Origin: an uncultured Prevotella sp.
Lineage (GTDB): Bacteria; Bacteroidota; Bacteroidia; Bacteroidales; Bacteroidaceae
Reading direction: 5' to 3'
Assembly: GCA_946548085.1 (NCBI GenBank)
Contig: CAMNPN010000010.1
Coordinates: forward strand, 1 to 64,000
Length of the DNA stretch: 64,000 nt
Part shown: positions 61,763-64,000 of the stretch, in pieces
Layout: each line of letters begins with the position of its first letter
Numbering within the stretch: the first letter of the stretch is position 1
The notes under the pieces: generated by a model
What the model was told of the DNA's origin: nothing
Seen by the model: the letters and a program-made list of their open reading frames with translations, nothing else
Databases searched by the model: none
Made by a program: the position numbers and the translations under genes

Positions 61763-62461
61763 ATGGAAGAGAAGAAAAGTCGACAGGCCGACCTTGAGGG
61801 AAAGCGCGTGCAGGGATTCCTGCTCGGAATCATCGTCGTGCTTGCCCTGATCTTTGTCGCCTTAGAGTGGAACAGCTCTGATACTGGTTGGGCTTTCTTC
61901 GATGATGATGATGACTTGGAGGCAGAACTGGAACTAAGTCCGCTTCAGCGTGACAAAGACGAGATCCCCATGATGCTGCCACAGGAGAAGACGCCTGAAC
62001 AACCCAAAAGTGAAGAGCTGCGGCTGGTGGAAGACGATGTGGAAATCGCGCCCGAGATGGCTGAGCAGCAGCCTACGGAGATGCCCGAAGAACAGCCTGA
62101 TCCTGAACAGCCAGAGCAGCCAGAGGTGGTCGACATGTACGACGAGCCTGTCGACATCCGTGTCGTAGAAGACCTGCCGCAGTTTCCTGGTGGTGCCGCT
62201 GAGTTTATGAAGTGGCTCACGAAGAACTTGCACTATCCCCCCTCGGCCCAGCAACAGCGCATAAAGGGTAGGGTGGTGGCTCAGTTTATTGTCAATCGTG
62301 ACGGAAGCGTAACAGACCTAGAGCTGACGGAGCACCTGAACCGTGCCTGCGATAACGAGGTGCTGCGTGTGCTGCGGATGATGCCGAAGTGGCAGCCAGG
62401 GTTGATGAACGCTAAACCCTGTCGTACGAAAGTGTGCATACCCGTCGTGTTCAATATGTAG
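61763..62461 (+). CDS. tonB: TonB-family energy transducer
   Basis: A 232-residue protein: a short basic cytoplasmic start (EEKKSRQADLEGKRV), one membrane helix (about residues 16-36, GFLLGIIVVLALIFVALEW), a Pro/Glu-rich periplasmic spacer (PEQPDPEQPEQPEV) and a C-terminal TonB domain (about 140-232: PQFPGGAAEFMKWLTKNLHY, GRVVAQFIVNRDGSVTDLEL). It couples the inner-membrane proton motive force to outer-membrane receptors. The ExbB/D partners are not in the window. The in-frame ATG at 61709 lies within the promoter, so 61763 is preferred. Confidence 0.9.
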   Translation: MEEKKSRQADLEGKRVQGFLLGIIVVLALIFVALEWNSSDTGWAFFDDDDDLEAELELSPLQRDKDEIPMMLPQEKTPEQPKSEELRLVEDDVEIAPEMAEQQPTEMPEEQPDPEQPEQPEVVDMYDEPVDIRVVEDLPQFPGGAAEFMKWLTKNLHYPPSAQQQRIKGRVVAQFIVNRDGSVTDLELTEHLNRACDNEVLRVLRMMPKWQPGLMNAKPCRTKVCIPVVFNM

Positions 62462-62491
62462 ATAATTATTGAGTAGTTTAATAAATATAAT

Positions 62492-63466
62492 ATGTACAAA
62501 CCCGAAGAATTATTAAAAATGGTGAACGAGGCCCTGGAGCAACTGCCCTACGACCGCAAGCCTGCCTCGCTGTATGAACCCATCCGCTACGTGCTCTCAC
62601 TCGGCGGTAAGCGCATCAGACCTGTACTCATGCTCATGGCCTACAACCTGTGGAAAGACGATCCTGAGCGCATTATGATGCAAGCTCTCGGACTGGAGAC
62701 CTATCACAACTTTACACTATTGCACGACGACGTGATGGACAATGCCGACATGCGTCGTGGTCACGAGACTGTGCACAAGAAATGGAACGCCAACCAGGCT
62801 ATCCTCTCAGGAGACACCATGCTCCTACAGGCTTTCGAGCGCATAGAGTCGTGTGAGGCTGATAAACTTCAGGAGGTGTTCAAGGTGTTTCTTGTGACGG
62901 CCTATGAGATAGGTGAGGGACAGCAGTTCGACGTGGAGTTTGAGACACGCAACGACGTGACGGAGGAGGAGTATATAGAGATGATCCGCTTGAAAACGAG
63001 CGTGCTGCTTGCCTGTGCCGTGAAGATCGGTGCCATCCTCGCTGGTGCTTCGAAAGAGGATGCAGACAGTATCTATAAGTTTGGGGAACAAATTGGCCTC
63101 GCTTTCCAGCTGCAAGACGACCTGCTCGACGTGTATGGTGACCCCAAGGTGTTTGGCAAGAATATCGGAGGCGATATTACTTCGAACAAGAAGACCTACA
63201 TGCTCATCAATGCAGTGAACCGTGCTAACGCCCAGCAGCGTGAGGAGCTGATGAGATGGATTGACGCAAAGACTTTCGACCGTGAAGAGAAGGTGAAGGC
63301 TGTTACGCGCCTGTACGATGAGATCGGCATCCGCCAGCTCTGTGAGCAGAAGATGGAGGCTTGCTACGAAATAGGTCTCGAGCATCTGGCAAAGGTCTCG
63401 GTAAGTGACGAGCGCAAGGCTATCCTCAAGGCATATGCCGCTTCGATGATGAAGCGACAGAGCTAG
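62492..63466 (+). CDS. Polyprenyl (isoprenoid) diphosphate synthase
   Basis: A 324-residue trans-prenyltransferase that extends allylic diphosphates with IPP, probably for menaquinone side chains or related lipids. The first Asp-rich motif is Asp79-Asp80-Val-Met-Asp83 (LLHDDVMDNADMRRG), the second FQLQDDLLDVYGD near residue 208; GGKRIRPVLMLMA is also typical. The small residues before the first motif do not fix the product length. It follows tonB by 30 bases and precedes tatD by 29 bases, so the three are probably one operon. Confidence 0.93.
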   Translation: MYKPEELLKMVNEALEQLPYDRKPASLYEPIRYVLSLGGKRIRPVLMLMAYNLWKDDPERIMMQALGLETYHNFTLLHDDVMDNADMRRGHETVHKKWNANQAILSGDTMLLQAFERIESCEADKLQEVFKVFLVTAYEIGEGQQFDVEFETRNDVTEEEYIEMIRLKTSVLLACAVKIGAILAGASKEDADSIYKFGEQIGLAFQLQDDLLDVYGDPKVFGKNIGGDITSNKKTYMLINAVNRANAQQREELMRWIDAKTFDREEKVKAVTRLYDEIGIRQLCEQKMEACYEIGLEHLAKVSVSDERKAILKAYAASMMKRQS

Positions 63467-63495
63467 TCATTCAATTATGATACTTTCGATTTTAA

Positions 63496-64000
63496 ATGAT
63501 TGACACGCATTGCCATCTTGATGGCGAAGAGTTTGCAAGCGACTTGGAGCAAGTTGTTGCACGGGCTCGTGAAGCTGGTGTAACGTGTATCGGTGTGCCT
63601 GGTATCGACCTGAAATCCTGTGATACCATCAAGGCCCTCTGCCAGCGCTTTCCAGGCTATTGTATCCCTATGTATGGCCTCCATCCAGAGGAGGTGCGCA
63701 ACGATTGGCGAGACGTCCTTGCCGCAATCAGGAATCACCTGGTCATTTCTCCCTCCCCGAAAATACATGCCATAGGTGAGGTGGGACTCGATTTTTATTG
63801 GAGCCGTGAGTTCGAGGAGGCTCAGTTACAGGCCTTTGAGGAACAGGTGAGATGGTCGGTCGAACTCCAGTTGCCCCTGATGATCCATTGCCGGAAGGCG
63901 CAGAACGAGATGCTTGCCATATTAAAAAAGTATAAGGCCGATTTGCCTGGCGGCGTGTTTCATTGCTTTACGGGCAATGCGACCGAAGCGCATGAACTGT
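63496..64000 (+). CDS. TatD-family metal-dependent hydrolase (right-truncated)
   Basis: The frame from ATG 63496 stays open to the window edge (168 residues seen of about 215-260 expected). The first metal motif is His5-Cys-His7 (MIDTHCHLD). The Glu of AIGEVGLDFYW and the His of LPLMIHCRKA are further metal ligands, and FHCFTGN follows. TatD proteins are magnesium-dependent 3'-5' DNases or RNases for DNA repair and RNA quality control. It continues the tonB-prenyl synthase operon. Confidence 0.9.
   Translation, partial: MIDTHCHLDGEEFASDLEQVVARAREAGVTCIGVPGIDLKSCDTIKALCQRFPGYCIPMYGLHPEEVRNDWRDVLAAIRNHLVISPSPKIHAIGEVGLDFYWSREFEEAQLQAFEEQVRWSVELQLPLMIHCRKAQNEMLAILKKYKADLPGGVFHCFTGNATEAHEL

Overview
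The window looks like about 64 kb of chromosome from a Prevotella-like member of the Bacteroidales. The evidence is the many promoters with a TAnnTTTG -7 element (several with TTTG 19-21 bases upstream), Bacteroidetes-typical families (PorQ of the type IX secretion system, a serine palmitoyltransferase-like enzyme, DUF1573, DUF4421-like and DUF4348-like proteins, the YtxH/holin-like trio) and polysaccharide-degrading enzymes beside housekeeping genes. I see no insertion sequence, prophage, rRNA operon or CRISPR array. Two tRNA genes (Cys-GCA, Pro-TGG) are present. Family assignments come from reading the translations; no database search was possible.

Layout. 0-2.3 kb: end of an unknown gene, a radical SAM protein carrying a palindromic insert, and a Gfo/Idh/MocA oxidoreductase. 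2.7-11 kb (minus strand): htpG, rpsA, gdhA, maeB. 11-17 kb: a TetR regulator, pheS (minus), a lipoprotein, murB and an MBL hydrolase (plus), a probable small RNA, and a minus-strand trio of small envelope proteins. 16.9-24.2 kb (plus): SPOR lipoprotein, ruvX, def, TPR protein, thrS, infC-rpmI-rplT. 24.3-31.5 kb: a leucine/isoleucine attenuator followed by leuA-leuC-leuD-citramalate-synthase-like-leuB and a TPR protein. 31.7-34.3 kb (minus): a GH2 beta-galactosidase. 34.4-40.8 kb (plus): ilvD-ilvB-ilvN, a GH53 galactanase and an acyl-ACP thioesterase. 41-46.5 kb: tRNA-Cys, a Cys-rich membrane protein and a lipid kinase (minus), then serine palmitoyltransferase, tRNA-Pro, greA, a divergent sigma factor and an undecaprenyl-phosphate sugar transferase. 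46.7-56.3 kb (minus): one apparent operon, alpha-2-macroglobulin-like protein, DUF1573, meaB, ispH, DUF4421-like. 56.4-64 kb: ADP-forming acyl-CoA synthetase (plus), porQ-cmk-fadL (minus), tonB, polyprenyl synthase and a truncated tatD (plus).

The clearest metabolic theme is branched-chain amino acid synthesis. All leu genes sit behind one promoter and one attenuator whose leader peptide is rich in Leu and Ile codons. ilvD, ilvB and ilvN follow 3.7 kb later, but ilvC is not in the window and a galactanase gene lies between ilvN and the thioesterase.

The most unusual feature is the repeat landscape. Degenerate tandem arrays with a strict 7-bp period occur at about a dozen places with several unrelated unit sequences. 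Some are inverted pairs that make long hairpins between genes. Some abut or supply start and stop codons through a shared ATGATTA boundary. Others lie inside genes and encode signal-peptide cores or linkers of exported proteins. A second class of intergenic arrays has a strict 22-bp period, again with unrelated sequences, and lies downstream of genes.
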